From the IMG/VR virus record IMGVR_UViG_3300031787_007614, positions 62,001-126,000 of that record: a DNA stretch of 64,000 nucleotides; one strand, written 5' to 3'. The first letter of the stretch is position 1; each line of letters starts with the position of its first letter. This stretch comes from a virus. The notes beneath the pieces are model-generated. The model saw only the letters and a program-made list of their open reading frames with translations, did no database searches and was not told where the DNA came from. Positions 43,307 to 50,716 of the stretch are shown here, in pieces. Position numbers and translations under genes: made by a program.

Positions 43307-43485
43307 TTGCTTCTGGCCTTTCTACATGCTTCGCGCATGGCAGTTGAAAAATCAGGGCTGATTTCGCTCCAAGTGCAGTCAATCCTGCGTTCACTTGATT
43401 GCAAGGAATTACTCCACACAATAAAAACAAACATCAAAATGGCCAGAGCAACCACAGCCAGCATTATCAATGTGTCACGTATCAT
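43303..43485 (-). CDS. Small single-pass membrane protein
   Basis: This 60-residue protein has one membrane helix (5-25) and a soluble tail with CTWSEISPDF and REACRKARSK, which looks conserved in T4-like phages. It overlaps its neighbours by 4 bases on each side. Function unknown. Confidence 0.75.
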   Translation of the reverse strand: MIRDTLIMLAVVALAILMFVFIVWSNSLQSSERRIDCTWSEISPDFSTAMREACRKARSK

Positions 43486-43712
43486 TTGCGTAGGAGTTCC
43501 ATGGTGTACTCAACATCTCGCATGTGAGCAACAGGCTTGAGCCAGCCGTTGTTGATGCATTCTGCAATGACTTGTTTATATTGTGCAGGACAATGATTAC
43601 TAACTTCAAATCCAGCCCTAGGCACTACTCGAATGCCATCGGGCGAGAATGTGAAATCTGAATCATTTTGACGCAGTGTTTTGTGGGGGCGGCTTGCAGA
43701 AATCTTAATCAT
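43482..43712 (-). CDS. Small hypothetical protein
   Basis: This 76-residue protein has an N-terminal basic beta part and a C-terminal helix (YKQVIAECINNGWLKPVAHM). It is the first gene of the 42.5-43.7 kb operon. A promoter -10 box ends 6 bases before the ATG and there is no ribosome site, so the message is probably leaderless. Confidence 0.75.
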   Translation of the reverse strand: MIKISASRPHKTLRQNDSDFTFSPDGIRVVPRAGFEVSNHCPAQYKQVIAECINNGWLKPVAHMRDVEYTMELLRK

Positions 43713-43718
43713 GCATGC

Positions 43719-43747
43719 AGTATAGCATATCCTGATTTATTGGTCAA
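43719..43747 (-). promoter_or_regulatory. Early promoter (TTGACC/TATACT)
   Basis: TTGACC (43742-43747) and TATACT (43719-43724) are 17 bases apart on the minus strand. The sequence belongs to the early-promoter family of 47-62 kb. The -10 box ends 6 bases before the ATG at 43712. Confidence 0.7.
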
Positions 43748-44062
43748 TTACTTAAAAAGTATTAAGGCCATCAAAACCGCTTGCACAATGAATCCTGCAC
43801 CCACTGTGATGATGTTGAGCATGTCTTTGAGCACCACTGCCCGTAAGAACAGCAGGACCAGGCCGGCCCACATAAACAGCACAATGTCCAAACTGGGTGT
43901 GCGATCACTAAGTCCGGTCATCAGCGCCAAAAGTGTGGGAATGGTTGCGGCATGAATCACAATGGCCGCTAGCCAACCTAGTGTTTCTGCGGAGATTTTT
44001 GGCAAGTGATCTTTCAGCCAAAGTTGCAGGATTTCGGCTGTGTGTTGCAAGTCAAATTTCAT
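43748..44062 (-). CDS. Membrane protein, three predicted helices
   Basis: This 104-residue protein has hydrophobic segments at about 28-48, 57-75 and 80-103, after an amphipathic N-terminus. It overlaps the SleB-type hydrolase gene by 4 bases. It could be an accessory lysis protein by neighbourhood, but the family is not recognised. Confidence 0.7.
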   Translation of the reverse strand: MKFDLQHTAEILQLWLKDHLPKISAETLGWLAAIVIHAATIPTLLALMTGLSDRTPSLDIVLFMWAGLVLLFLRAVVLKDMLNIITVGAGFIVQAVLMALILFK

Positions 44063-44634
44063 CGTTTATCTCCGTAAAAAATGTGTCGGCCAATCTTTTC
44101 AATACGCGGTTTGCCCCAGTTGGGATTCACATAGTCTGCATGATAATATAGGGCGTTTTTCAAGCCAGGCAATCGGAAGTTTTCCAACAGCACCTTCTTG
44201 GCCACTTCTTCGCTTTCGCGCCACAGTGGAGTATAAACTGCTCGTGTTTTGTGATTGGTTTCGCAGTACCAGGAGAACTGGCATACTACCTTTTCATAAA
44301 ACACATTTTTTTGATAAACCACGCCACACACGGAATCAGGAAAACGTCCAGATTCCACACGGTTCATTGTGACTTGAGCCACTGCCACTTTGCCTTCAAA
44401 AGGCTCTGAGGCTGCTTCCCAGTAGATGTTACGGGTAAGGCAGTCCAGTTGTCGAGTGCGCTCGGCAGCAGACACATAGCCTGCTGGTAGATTTCCTGTT
44501 TGTTCGCGCAAGGCATCCAGTCGGCTTTGACACACTGCAATCACAGTGGCAACGACCAACCAGAAGCCTAGGGCTTTCAGGATGCGTGAGCTCCATGTGG
44601 CCCACCTGTTGAGAGAGATAGTTTTTTCTTTCAT
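44059..44634 (-). CDS. SleB-type cell-wall hydrolase
   Basis: Starting at MKEKTISLNR this protein has 191 residues. An N-terminal membrane anchor or signal (17-36) is followed by the Hydrolase_2/SleB domain: CLTRNIYWEA with the catalytic Glu at 73, NRVESGRFPDSVC, QFSWYC and the ALYYHADYVNPNW segment. SleB enzymes are lytic transglycosylases. With the GH19 endolysin and the carboxypeptidase it makes three wall-active enzymes in the window. Confidence 0.85.
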   Translation of the reverse strand: MKEKTISLNRWATWSSRILKALGFWLVVATVIAVCQSRLDALREQTGNLPAGYVSAAERTRQLDCLTRNIYWEAASEPFEGKVAVAQVTMNRVESGRFPDSVCGVVYQKNVFYEKVVCQFSWYCETNHKTRAVYTPLWRESEEVAKKVLLENFRLPGLKNALYYHADYVNPNWGKPRIEKIGRHIFYGDKR

Positions 44635-44690
44635 GGTAGTTTTACTTACTGGAATGGTTGCTATCACCGGAATTACCGGGCCAAAATGGT

Positions 44691-44710
44691 GCCGTTTTTA
44701 AACAAACGGC
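44691..44710 (-). terminator. Weak hairpin after nadE
   Basis: GCCGTTT and AAACGGC form a 7-bp stem with a 6-base loop between nadE and the SleB-type gene. The following minus-strand sequence (ACCATTTTGG) has only a short T run, so termination is uncertain. Confidence 0.3.
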
Positions 44711-44721
44711 GCAGTTAACTA

Positions 44722-45534
44722 TCAAAACTTGCAGACCGGTATTGGCAGCATCTTGTGCATGTTTCTAGCACGAATGTCTTGGTACCGCTTGAGTTTTTTT
44801 CTATCATCTGCTGACAATTTGGCGCTGCCAGGCATGTCGGAGTCCACAGCCTTGCATCGTTGCAAAAAGTCCAAGGCCATCATGCGCTCAAGATCTGGGT
44901 AGCTCATGCCCAGTTGACCTTCGTCTGTGCGCCCATCATCCCACAAGCCGTCGGTGGGTGCGGCATCAATGATTTCTTGTGGCAGCCCAAACTCTCTACC
45001 CATATCCCATACTTCTGTTTTCATGCAGTCGCCGATGGGGCTGATATCCACACCACCATCACCATACTTGGTAAAGAAGCCCACACCAAAGTCTTCCACT
45101 CGGTTGCCGGTGCCTACTACAATACCACCATGGCATTGTGCAATTTGGTACAAGGTCATCATACGCAATCTAGCACGTGAGTTGGCAAAAGCCAGTTCAA
45201 CTTGTGATGCATTTTCTGCATCACAAAATGGCACAGTTTTCTTTTCAAACGCAGAGAACACAGACGTCAAATCCATGCTCATGTGTGTGACGTTTTTGTA
45301 GCGTTCCATCAACCAGGTAGCCTGCATTGAACTGCGATTGTCCAGCTTCTTGTTTTGGCGGATGGGCATTTGCACCACAATGGTTGTGAGTCCTGTTTCG
45401 GCGCATAATGCACTCACAACAGATGAGTCAATCCCACCTGAGATCCCTACAACTAGTGTAGAGATCTTGTTTTTTGTTGCGTATTGTCGGATCCATTTTA
45501 CAATGTGCTTGATACGTTGCTTTGGTGTTACCAT
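44722..45534 (-). CDS. nadE: NAD+ synthetase
   Basis: The ATG at 45534 follows GGAGGT directly, and the longer frame is ignored. The 270-residue protein has the PP-loop SGGIDSS (32-38), GTGNRVEDFGVGFFTKYGDG and the late RTDEGQLG segment of ammonia-dependent NadE. It amidates nicotinate adenine dinucleotide to NAD+. No glutaminase domain is present. Together with the nucleotidyltransferase at 12.2 kb it may support NAD supply during infection or under NAD-depleting defence; this is inference. Confidence 0.93.
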   Translation of the reverse strand: MVTPKQRIKHIVKWIRQYATKNKISTLVVGISGGIDSSVVSALCAETGLTTIVVQMPIRQNKKLDNRSSMQATWLMERYKNVTHMSMDLTSVFSAFEKKTVPFCDAENASQVELAFANSRARLRMMTLYQIAQCHGGIVVGTGNRVEDFGVGFFTKYGDGGVDISPIGDCMKTEVWDMGREFGLPQEIIDAAPTDGLWDDGRTDEGQLGMSYPDLERMMALDFLQRCKAVDSDMPGSAKLSADDRKKLKRYQDIRARNMHKMLPIPVCKF

Positions 45535-46064
45535 TTGACCTCCGGCTTGGGCATTGCTTTTAGTTTGTTCCATACTTCTGCTTTTTCCTTGCATTTCTTT
45601 TCCAGCTTGCGATAGCGTTCTCCCAGTCGGCGCAGATCATCCCACTCTCGTTCCAGTTCAGGATTTGGTGTGAGAATGTTCAGGCGTTCTTCAACCTTTT
45701 CCATCCAGTCTTTAAGACTCTTGCCATTGATGTCAAGATCAGCTTTGTCCCCTCTAAGACTCATCTTGCCACCTTGTTCAATCGTAGATCCTACTGCACT
45801 GTAATTTGCACCAATTGTAAAACTGCCTGTGGTTGTGTTGTTTGTGGTCCAAACAGTGTTGGAGCCAGTGGCACCGTTGAGTCCACCAATGGTGTATCCG
45901 CCAGTGATGTTGGTGGTATCACTTATGATTACAGTTGGCATGGTATTTGCATCAAATGCACTTACCAATGGGGGAATAGCACCGTAAGAAGGGTCGGTTG
46001 TTAGGTCGTTATATTCGTATTCTTTGAGGTTGAGGTTTACCCAGTCGTTTTTATAAGTTGCCAT
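45528..46064 (-). CDS. Phage protein with C-terminal coiled coil
   Basis: This 178-residue protein has a Thr/Gly/Asn-rich beta part (about 40-100) and a charged helix with coiled-coil pattern (110-175: LKDWMEKVEERLNIL, ERYRKLEKKCKEKAEVW). A LDINGKSL joint links them. Similar helices occur in T4-like phage proteins of unknown role. It overlaps nadE by 7 bases and the next small gene by 28. Confidence 0.75.
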   Translation of the reverse strand: MATYKNDWVNLNLKEYEYNDLTTDPSYGAIPPLVSAFDANTMPTVIISDTTNITGGYTIGGLNGATGSNTVWTTNNTTTGSFTIGANYSAVGSTIEQGGKMSLRGDKADLDINGKSLKDWMEKVEERLNILTPNPELEREWDDLRRLGERYRKLEKKCKEKAEVWNKLKAMPKPEVKW

Positions 46065-46201
46065 GTTCCGTCTTTGTTGTCAATCCACTGAACGGTGTCG
46101 CCTACGGCCCAGCCTAGTTCGGCGCACAATTCAGTGCCAAGATCCAACAACAGTTCTTCAGGGTTGTTGGGATCCTCAATTACCTGTACAGTCCTAGTCA
46201 T
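46037..46201 (-). CDS. Conserved small phage protein (54 aa)
   Basis: This 54-residue protein reads VQVIEDPNNPEELLLDLG, then WAVGDTVQWIDNKDGTWQL. The GDTVxW strand pair resembles an AbrB/SpoVT-like swapped-hairpin half, though this is a weak resemblance. It overlaps both neighbours. I believe similar small proteins are common in T4-like phages. Confidence 0.7.
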   Translation of the reverse strand: MTRTVQVIEDPNNPEELLLDLGTELCAELGWAVGDTVQWIDNKDGTWQLIKTTG

Positions 46202-46889
46202 CATTTTTGATGCCAAACAGTTGCAGTAGGTTCACAAAAATGTTGATGAAGTCCATGTACAATGTGAGCGCACCTAAGATTTCTGCAGGTGTATCTGCGT
46301 CATCTGTGGATACCATTTCACGGATTTGTTGTGTGTCGTAGGCTGTGAGGCCCAGGAATATAATGATCGCAATGGCAGAGATAACCATGGTCATCACTGA
46401 ACTGCCAATAAAGATGTTCACAATACTTGCAATGATTATGGCAACAAGTCCTATGATCAAAAATTGCCCAAAGCTCTCCAAACTGCGTTTGGTAAAGTAT
46501 CCGTAAAAACTCATGGTAGCAAACAGAATGGCACTTGAAGCAAACGCCATTACCAAACTACCTGTGGTATAAACATGCACAATGGCGCCCATGCTCAGGC
46601 CCATTACACCTGCGAATCCATGCAACAGTCCCACAGCCACTCGGTGTGGTGGGTTGTTGGCCAGTGCATAACTAACTCCAAATACTGCTACCAAGGGCAA
46701 GAACAGCGTGATCCATTTCATCACTCCAGTGAAAAAGAATGCCATTGCGGCTGGACTGGATGCTACTAATCCAGCTACTACGGCACTGGTCACAATGGCC
46801 ATGAGCATATGATTGTACACACGCAACATGGCCGAATTGACTTCACCTGCTGTTCTGTAAGATGTTTCCTGTATGGTTGCTTCGTACAT
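46194..46889 (-). CDS. BAX inhibitor-1 / YccA-like membrane protein
   Basis: The ATG at 46889 has GAGGAG before it. The 231-residue protein has six to seven membrane helices and a short acidic C-terminus, with the GLTAYDTQQIREM motif near 180-192 that marks the BI-1/YccA/YbhL family. Bacterial members interact with the FtsH protease or act as pH-sensitive calcium leak channels. A phage copy could protect FtsH-sensitive proteins or shape membrane stress; this is inference. Confidence 0.9.
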   Translation of the reverse strand: MYEATIQETSYRTAGEVNSAMLRVYNHMLMAIVTSAVVAGLVASSPAAMAFFFTGVMKWITLFLPLVAVFGVSYALANNPPHRVAVGLLHGFAGVMGLSMGAIVHVYTTGSLVMAFASSAILFATMSFYGYFTKRSLESFGQFLIIGLVAIIIASIVNIFIGSSVMTMVISAIAIIIFLGLTAYDTQQIREMVSTDDADTPAEILGALTLYMDFINIFVNLLQLFGIKNDD

Positions 46890-47031
46890 GATGTTCTCCT
46901 CGAAGTTTACTATAATGGTGAGCCCGAGCAAATTTGTTTTGAATCAATTGCTCGCGTTGCTCTCGGGACATAAACATGGGCCAAGATTCCTCATGTGGTT
47001 TATGTAATTGCTGTTCCTTATCCTTGGTCAT
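46843..47031 (-). CDS. Small hypothetical protein
   Basis: This 62-residue polar protein is rich in Gln, His, Arg and Glu. It starts in an ATGA overlap with the upstream gene and ends 47 bases inside the BI-1-like gene. Composition is more plausible in the first 45 residues. It is not recognised. Confidence 0.5.
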   Translation of the reverse strand: MTKDKEQQLHKPHEESWPMFMSREQREQLIQNKFARAHHYSKLRGEHHVRSNHTGNILQNSR

Positions 47032-47213
47032 TTTGCGGCTAGTGCTTCTTTCTCAGCGGTAATTTCTTTACGGCGCTCTTTGATGGCTTTGCTCATCTCT
47101 TGCAAGGCCTTGCGGGCACGAGCGGCAGCGGCTTTCACACCCTTGCCAGTAAATTTTTCGTTCTCTGAAATATAAGTTTCGAAAGCGGTTTTGAGTTGTT
47201 CATGATTGGTCAT
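47028..47213 (-). CDS. Small basic helical protein (histone-like)
   Basis: This 61-residue protein is Lys/Ala/Glu-rich and helical, with FTGKGVKAAAARARKAL at the centre. Similar proteins are widespread in T4-like aquatic phages and resemble histone H1-like tails. DNA binding is plausible but untested. It has a near-consensus promoter and AAAGGA before its ATG. Confidence 0.78.
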   Translation of the reverse strand: MTNHEQLKTAFETYISENEKFTGKGVKAAAARARKALQEMSKAIKERRKEITAEKEALAAK

Positions 47214-47237
47214 AGATGTTTCCTTTGTAAAATACTA

Positions 47238-47266
47238 ATTATACATTGTGCGTCTCACAATGTCAA
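47238..47266 (-). promoter_or_regulatory. Consensus sigma-70-type promoter
   Basis: TTGACA (47261-47266) and TATAAT (47238-47243) are exactly 17 bases apart on the minus strand, a perfect consensus. It drives the small basic protein and probably the BI-1-like operon. Confidence 0.85.
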
Positions 47267-47293
47267 GAAAAACTTGGAGTTTTGGCACTCCAC

Positions 47294-47539
47294 CTAGATG
47301 TAGATGTGGCGCCGGTTCCAAGTGTCCCATACTGTCACTGCGTCCCAATTGTGTGTCCACGAAATTAAAAATCTATCAAACGCTTGTTGATGATGTAGCA
47401 TCATTCGATTGCCTGACACGGTGGCGTGATCAACTCTATGTTCTTTGATCCAAGCCTTGAGCTGGCTTTCTGCTTGATTGTTGTTTCGTACAATCACAAT
47501 GTACAGCGGTTCGGCTGTACGAAACTGAGTTATAGACAT
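47294..47539 (-). CDS. Small hypothetical protein
   Basis: This 81-residue protein starts with a beta strand (PLYIVIVRNN) and has a Trp/His-rich C-terminal half. It directly abuts the next gene. Family not recognised. Confidence 0.7.
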   Translation of the reverse strand: MSITQFRTAEPLYIVIVRNNNQAESQLKAWIKEHRVDHATVSGNRMMLHHQQAFDRFLISWTHNWDAVTVWDTWNRRHIYI

Positions 47540-47797
47540 TTAGTGGATTATGGCACCTTTGGGAATTTGCGGTGCTAGGCGTTCAACAATATTTAATTGC
47601 GCGGCAATCTCACCAAAATTTTCTTCTATTTCGATGCGCTCTGAATCATGTTTGCTGGCAGTTTCATCGTCTACACCCATGAGTCTCATAGCGGCACCCA
47701 CATGCATGGTTCGTCGGCCATTAACATACAGCACTGCCATGATCTCCAACAGCATGTTCTTTGCATAATGGTAGACTTTGTCGTCTTCGTCTTGCAT
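47540..47797 (-). CDS. Hypothetical protein
   Basis: The ATG at 47797 (MQDEDDKVYHYA) is preferred, as the longer frame runs through the terminator upstream. The 85-residue protein is helical and acidic, with a VGAAMRLMGVDDE segment that resembles a short HTH-like helix pair. Not recognised; no ribosome site is obvious. Confidence 0.65.
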   Translation of the reverse strand: MQDEDDKVYHYAKNMLLEIMAVLYVNGRRTMHVGAAMRLMGVDDETASKHDSERIEIEENFGEIAAQLNIVERLAPQIPKGAIIH

Positions 47798-47815
47798 AGT
47801 ATTAATTAGCACAAA

Positions 47816-47845
47816 TAAAAAAAAGCGGCCCAATTCGAGCCGCTG
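47816..47845 (-). terminator. Rho-independent terminator
   Basis: AGCGGC (47824-47829) and GCCGCT (47839-47844) form a 6-bp stem followed by eight T residues on the minus strand. It closes the gene at 47864-48220. A shorter T run on the other side could allow weak action on the plus strand. Confidence 0.8.
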
Positions 47846-47863
47846 TTTTTGTGCTGTGTACTA

Positions 47864-48220
47864 TCAGGCTTTGGCAGCCTCAACCAATTGCTCGGCAGTA
47901 ACAGACTTGGTGGCTTTGGCTTTGACACCTTTAGCAGCCACTTTGACTTCGCCTTTCTTGGCGACTTTGGCACGTTCGGCCAGCTTGTTGGCTACCACGT
48001 AGCCGGCATCACCTTCGGTGATACCCAGGGTCTGCAAGTGTTGCAGAGCTTCTATCTTGGTCATTGCACGGGGCAACTCAACCAAGTTGATCTCAGTGCA
48101 TCCAGCCTTGTTTAGGATCTTGATGCGGGCTACCAGGTCGTTTGCAAAACGAGCCTTAACGGTGCCATCGGCGTTGATTGCGGTACCAGCCACGGTAAAA
48201 GTTTTTTCAGTTGCGGACAT
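47864..48220 (-). CDS. Conserved phage protein of unknown function
   Basis: Starting at MSATEKTFTV this protein has 118 residues. A beta-rich first half (KARFANDLVARIKIL) is followed by an Ala/Lys-rich C-terminal part (AKVAKKGEVKVAAKGVKAKA) that looks DNA-binding. It stands alone between an early promoter with a leader of about 60 bases and a terminator. Confidence 0.75.
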   Translation of the reverse strand: MSATEKTFTVAGTAINADGTVKARFANDLVARIKILNKAGCTEINLVELPRAMTKIEALQHLQTLGITEGDAGYVVANKLAERAKVAKKGEVKVAAKGVKAKATKSVTAEQLVEAAKA

Positions 48221-48288
48221 AATGTTGCCTTTCAAAGTTTACTTACAGAGTTTAAAAAATGTTTTGCATCGCTGCTCAACATATCAAT

Positions 48289-48317
48289 ATTATAGCAAAA
48301 GAGCAGATTCTGGTCAA
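48289..48317 (-). promoter_or_regulatory. Early promoter (TTGACC/TATAAT)
   Basis: TTGACC (48312-48317) and TATAAT (48289-48294), 17 bases apart, minus strand. It drives the single-gene unit 47864-48220. Confidence 0.75.
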
Positions 48318-48353
48318 CCACTTTTGCAATAATTTTGATTTGATTTGCCCAAA

Positions 48354-48482
48354 TCACTGGGCCAGTTCCTTGCTTTGGGTTTGGATGGTTTGCACACCTT
48401 TGTCAAACATTCGAGCAATGCCCGAAAAGCCGACAGCACTGACCACCAAGCCTAAAATGAATCCAATTATGAGTTTGCTCAT
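48354..48482 (-). CDS. Small membrane protein (42 aa)
   Basis: This 42-residue frame has one membrane helix (MSKLIIGFILGLVVSAVGF) and a polar tail (RMFDKGVQTIQTQSKELAQ). AAGGAAAC lies before the ATG. Similar mini-proteins exist in aquatic T4-like phages. Function unknown. Confidence 0.65.
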   Translation of the reverse strand: MSKLIIGFILGLVVSAVGFSGIARMFDKGVQTIQTQSKELAQ

Positions 48483-48491
48483 GATGTTTCC

Positions 48492-49283
48492 TTATACAAT
48501 TTTAACACGGTTCAGTTGAGTTTTACCATCGCGGTAGCCCTTGACAGTACCAGTAATGGTATGACGATCACCGGCCTTGAGTGCGACCTTGTAACTAAAG
48601 AACACCGGCTGATCAGCGTCATTCACAGCATTGACCCAGTAGATGTTGAAGTTCTGGCTGTAACTGGCACTCACCACTTCTACATCCATGCCTACCTTGT
48701 CACCCACGGAGCCAACTGTGCCACCAGTTGCTTTCTTCAAGCGGGCTTGCTGTTCTTGACGAGCCATACTGCGCAGATGGCTTTGGGGCAAGCAGGCAAT
48801 CACTGCCAGTTCATATCGATGTTGTTGCGGAAAGAAGCGATCTGTTACTGCCAGCACCTTCTGAGTGGATTGATCAAAGTCATTCAGCTGACCCTTGAGC
48901 GCACGGAAGGTAAGATCATTGCGCAGGAAATTCTGGCACTCCGCACCTTGTGCAATATCTTCTGGCAACAGGCATTCAGGGTGATGCAGGAATTGCAACA
49001 TGACATCACGGTTACGTGGCGTGGTACTCAGCACTTCGCCTTGCTCACCCATGATGTTGCGACCCTCTTTCAGGTACTCACCATTGATGCGTTGAGCGGC
49101 ACAGGCAGCGGCCCACACATTTTCTACAGCATAGCCAGGATGCCCGCCACCGGGTGTGACTTGCACAGAACGGCGTGCGCCACGACGTGGGCGAAGCTCA
49201 TCAGGGGTGTCATCATCAGCATGACCTAGACGTTGCACTTCTCGAGTGCTCCAGCCAGTGACGTCAATAAAACCTGCCATCAT
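48492..49283 (-). CDS. Phage protein with OB-fold-like C-terminus
   Basis: The start at 49283 (MMAGFIDVTGW) has AAGGAG upstream; the longer frame is discarded. The 263-residue protein has a Gly/Arg/Pro-rich N-terminal third and a helical centre with four Cys. The C-terminal beta-barrel-like segment (about 195-263) contains VGDKVGMDVEVVSASYSQ and DRHTITGTVKGYRDGKTQL. That closing GTVKGxxxxxG-QT pattern recurs in phage nucleic-acid proteins. I infer an OB-type domain that may bind single-stranded nucleic acid. Confidence 0.65.
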   Translation of the reverse strand: MMAGFIDVTGWSTREVQRLGHADDDTPDELRPRRGARRSVQVTPGGGHPGYAVENVWAAACAAQRINGEYLKEGRNIMGEQGEVLSTTPRNRDVMLQFLHHPECLLPEDIAQGAECQNFLRNDLTFRALKGQLNDFDQSTQKVLAVTDRFFPQQHRYELAVIACLPQSHLRSMARQEQQARLKKATGGTVGSVGDKVGMDVEVVSASYSQNFNIYWVNAVNDADQPVFFSYKVALKAGDRHTITGTVKGYRDGKTQLNRVKIV

Positions 49284-49293
49284 GTTCTGCTCC

Positions 49294-49539
49294 TTAGCAA
49301 TAAAAAGGTGTGCGGAAACCCAGGGCGGAGTACACACATTCGCGCACAGCAGTGTCGGTGGCTTCGCCAAATTCTGCCTGCTCACTCAATGCACACAAGG
49401 CACGATAAGTCTGGGGCCAGGTGAGTTTGTTTTCACGAGCCGACACAACCACGGCATGAACTGCGGCGTTGCCAAGTTCGGTGAACATAGCATAGTCTTT
49501 GATGCCGCCTGTCAAGTTGTATTCAATTTCAATTTCCAT
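49294..49539 (-). CDS. Small hypothetical protein
   Basis: The start at MEIEIEYNL is set by AAAAAGGAG 6 bases upstream. The 81-residue protein begins with a strand and continues with helices rich in Ala and Val. Not recognised. It is the first gene after the early promoter at 49570-49598. Confidence 0.7.
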   Translation of the reverse strand: MEIEIEYNLTGGIKDYAMFTELGNAAVHAVVVSARENKLTWPQTYRALCALSEQAEFGEATDTAVRECVYSALGFRTPFYC

Positions 49540-49569
49540 TTTGAACTCCTTTTTGCTTAACATGTCCAT

Positions 49570-49598
49570 ATTATAGCATTTTGGCAATTATTGGTCAA
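49570..49598 (-). promoter_or_regulatory. Early promoter (TTGACC/TATAAT)
   Basis: TTGACC (49593-49598) and TATAAT (49570-49575), 17 bases apart. The leader of about 25 bases carries AAGGAG. Confidence 0.8.
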
Positions 49599-50085
49599 CC
49601 GTTTCTGCCTGCAGAGCCTCGCTCAACAGAGTTAGGCGCTTGCTAAGGGGGTGGGTGTTTTCGTATGTAGTACCAACATACCACACGCCATCTTTCATGA
49701 TGTAGTAGAACTCAGCACCACACCCATCAGCCTGCTCAAGGAACTCTTCAAAGGTGTCGGCTACTTTCCACTCACAGCCAGTCTCGCCGCGATCGCGACC
49801 GTAAAAGGTGCACCAGCCTTCGCTCTTGACCAGTTCCATCAAGGCCAATTTGGCTTCACGCTCAGGGTCATCTTCTTTGATCTCAAACTGGGAGAACGGA
49901 TGTGCTTGACCTATCACTGGGCCCAGGCTTGACATGTCACCCAGAGACACCAAGTGGTTGGCGCGAGCACTATCATAGTGATTTTGTAGGATCTGACCAT
50001 TGTGCTCTAGATAGCCGTCCCAGTGACAGTAAATTGATTTGACTTTGTCACCGTGCATAACACCAATTCTTGAACGTGTACCCAT
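49588..50085 (-). CDS. Conserved hypothetical protein (GTRSRIG family)
   Basis: This 165-residue protein begins MGTRSRIGVMHGDKVKSIYC followed by HWDGYLEHNG. This start is conserved in a family found in phages and bacteria, without known function. The acidic middle and the WYVGTTYEN strand near the C-terminus follow the same pattern. It has its own early promoter; the stop overlaps the next promoter's -35 region. Confidence 0.78.
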   Translation of the reverse strand: MGTRSRIGVMHGDKVKSIYCHWDGYLEHNGQILQNHYDSARANHLVSLGDMSSLGPVIGQAHPFSQFEIKEDDPEREAKLALMELVKSEGWCTFYGRDRGETGCEWKVADTFEEFLEQADGCGAEFYYIMKDGVWYVGTTYENTHPLSKRLTLLSEALQAETVDQ

Positions 50086-50091
50086 TTTGGA

Positions 50092-50148
50092 CTCCTTTGT
50101 GTTAACTAGTCTCTATTATAGCAAATTGGGATTTTTTGGTCAACCAAA
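50092..50148 (-). repeat. Promoter cassette repeat, copy 1
   Basis: This 57-base segment contains an early promoter and part of the ribosome site. It matches 50421-50477 with a single mismatch, in the spacer between -35 and -10. Confidence 0.9.
50115..50143 (-). promoter_or_regulatory. Early promoter (TTGACC/TATAAT)
   Basis: TTGACC (50138-50143) and TATAAT (50115-50120), 17 bases apart. It drives the gene at 49588-50085. Confidence 0.8.
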
Positions 50149-50415
50149 TTCATACATGTGCTGGGCCATGCTGGGATCCAATTGAACCAGGGCAGTTGCG
50201 GCCGCATTAAGCTCGCGATAGCGTCGATTGACTTCTGCACGAGGCAGTTCACCGTCACAGCTGAGATTCTCAGGGCTAAGAGCGCAGTCAATCATTTTGG
50301 CCACTCGCAGGCGGCCTGCCTCAGTTTGAATTTCGTACAAGGGTTCTGTACGCTGACCTCGGAACAAGGCCTGGTATTTGTTCTGACGATCAATGTAGGC
50401 TTGCAGTGCTTTCAT
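50140..50415 (-). CDS. Small hypothetical protein
   Basis: This 91-residue helical protein (MKALQAYIDRQNKYQALF start) contains two Cys residues and a central basic stretch. Not recognised. It stands alone between two copies of the same promoter cassette, and its end overlaps the downstream promoter's -35. Confidence 0.7.
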   Translation of the reverse strand: MKALQAYIDRQNKYQALFRGQRTEPLYEIQTEAGRLRVAKMIDCALSPENLSCDGELPRAEVNRRYRELNAAATALVQLDPSMAQHMYEFG

Positions 50416-50420
50416 CTTGG

Positions 50421-50477
50421 CTCCTTTGTGTTAACTAGTCTCTATTATAGCAAATTGGGATTTATTGGTCAACCAAA
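50421..50477 (-). repeat. Promoter cassette repeat, copy 2
   Basis: This is the second copy of the 57-base cassette at 50092-50148, with one mismatch. Both copies sit at the same place relative to their downstream gene, so it is probably a duplication or gene-insertion scar. Confidence 0.9.
50444..50472 (-). promoter_or_regulatory. Early promoter (TTGACC/TATAAT)
   Basis: TTGACC (50467-50472) and TATAAT (50444-50449), 17 bases apart. It drives the gene at 50140-50415. Confidence 0.8.
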
Positions 50478-50654
50478 ATAGTTGTCAACGGCACCTTCAA
50501 TGCCTTCCTCAAAGGTGTCCGAATAGTAGCCTGGGATGTCTTGCTCAAAGAAGGCTTTTAGTTCTTTCTTGGAGGGAGTCTTGCCTGTGAGTTCTTTGGC
50601 ATACTCTTTGACAGCTTCGATAGCAGACTTAGGTACAGTGATAGTGATTTCCAT
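50469..50654 (-). CDS. Small hypothetical protein
   Basis: The start at MEITITVPKSAIEAV is set by AAAGGAG upstream. The 61-residue acidic protein has one strand, then helices (AVKEYAKELTGK, KKELKAFFEQDI). Not recognised; a small inhibitor-like protein is possible. Confidence 0.7.
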   Translation of the reverse strand: MEITITVPKSAIEAVKEYAKELTGKTPSKKELKAFFEQDIPGYYSDTFEEGIEGAVDNYFG

Positions 50655-50684
50655 TTGCGGCTCCTTTTGCGTTAATATGTCCAT

Positions 50685-50713
50685 AGTATAGCAGATCGGG
50701 AATTATTGGTCAA
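50685..50713 (-). promoter_or_regulatory. Early promoter (TTGACC/TATACT)
   Basis: TTGACC (50708-50713) and TATACT (50685-50690), 17 bases apart, minus strand. It drives the 61-residue protein gene. Confidence 0.75.
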
Positions 50714-50716
50714 CCC

